This document shows, one piece after another, positions 6,991 to 7,037 of a stretch of DNA of 7,037 nucleotides. A program made the position numbers and the translations under genes. The notes below the pieces were generated by a model, which did not search any database, had not been told where the DNA came from, and worked only from the letters and a program-made list of their open reading frames with translations. This DNA comes from Angelakisella sp. (GTDB lineage Bacteria > Bacillota > Clostridia > Oscillospirales > Ruminococcaceae), in NCBI GenBank assembly GCA_020024515.1, contig JAHHTR010000107.1, positions 1 to 7,037 of the forward strand, written 5' to 3'. The first letter of the stretch is position 1, and each line of letters begins with the position of its first letter.

Positions 6991-7037
6991 AAAAAAGAAA
7001 CCCCTTATGGTAGAATAAAATAAACTACCATAGGGGG
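6991..7037 (-). terminator. Hairpin terminator at the right edge, probably for a minus-strand gene
   Basis: CCCCTTATGGTAG (7001-7013) and CTACCATAGGGGG (7025-7037) form a 13-bp stem with a single G-T wobble and an 11-nt loop. Read on the minus strand, the stem is followed by a T-rich run, TTTCTTTTTT (complement of 6991-7000), the normal layout of an intrinsic terminator. This implies a gene to the right of the window transcribed leftward. Because the stem ends exactly at the last base, a plus-strand T-tract just outside could make it bidirectional. Confidence 0.65.

Noticed and set aside
1..7037. CRISPR arrays, tRNA or rRNA genes, insertion sequences, riboswitches, defence or toxin-antitoxin genes
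   Set aside because: No spaced direct repeats, tRNA- or rRNA-like sequences, transposase motifs or recognisable riboswitch cores were seen; nearly all of the window is accounted for by housekeeping genes.

Overview
The window looks like an ordinary chromosomal housekeeping segment from a low-GC Gram-positive bacterium, most likely a member of the Clostridia. This is inferred from strong AT bias, near-consensus sigma-A promoter spacing, purine-rich Shine-Dalgarno sites before almost every gene, TTG start codons, and Firmicutes-type gene families (MutS2 with a C-terminal Smr domain, a RecO with a Cys4 zinc site, a short HhH-JAB RadC, a TrhP-like U32 protein). Genus cannot be determined from the sequence.

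Layout: a promoter at 10-38 is followed by six genes, all on the + strand: recO (79-840), mutS2 (943-3318), a Cof-type HAD phosphatase (3339-4190), radC (4226-5065), a TrhP-like U32 family gene (5096-6331) and a stand-alone TfoX N-domain gene (6358-6678). Gaps between the last five genes are 20-35 nt; the recO-mutS2 gap is 102 nt. A strong intrinsic terminator (6681-6724) follows the last gene. The simplest reading is one operon of about 6.7 kb. All six genes look intact and have their expected motifs.

The remaining 313 nt (6725-7037) are very AT-rich and have no convincing gene. They hold a doubtful 20-codon reading frame with a ribosome binding site (6903-6965). They end in a 13-bp hairpin at the right edge (7001-7037), whose T-rich flank is on the minus strand. 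That suggests a convergent minus-strand gene lies just beyond the window.

Functional theme: RecO (RecA loading and strand annealing) and RadC (a DNA-repair-associated name, biochemical role unsettled) point to genome maintenance. MutS2 is linked to recombination and to rescue of collided ribosomes, and the U32 protein probably to tRNA wobble-uridine hydroxylation, so both touch translation. The TfoX-domain protein belongs to a family known for competence control in Proteobacteria, but its role in Firmicutes is unknown. I see no mobile element, CRISPR array, tRNA, rRNA or riboswitch, and no clear sign of a novel system. The findings are modest and concern gene order, unusual residues and small RNA-level structures.
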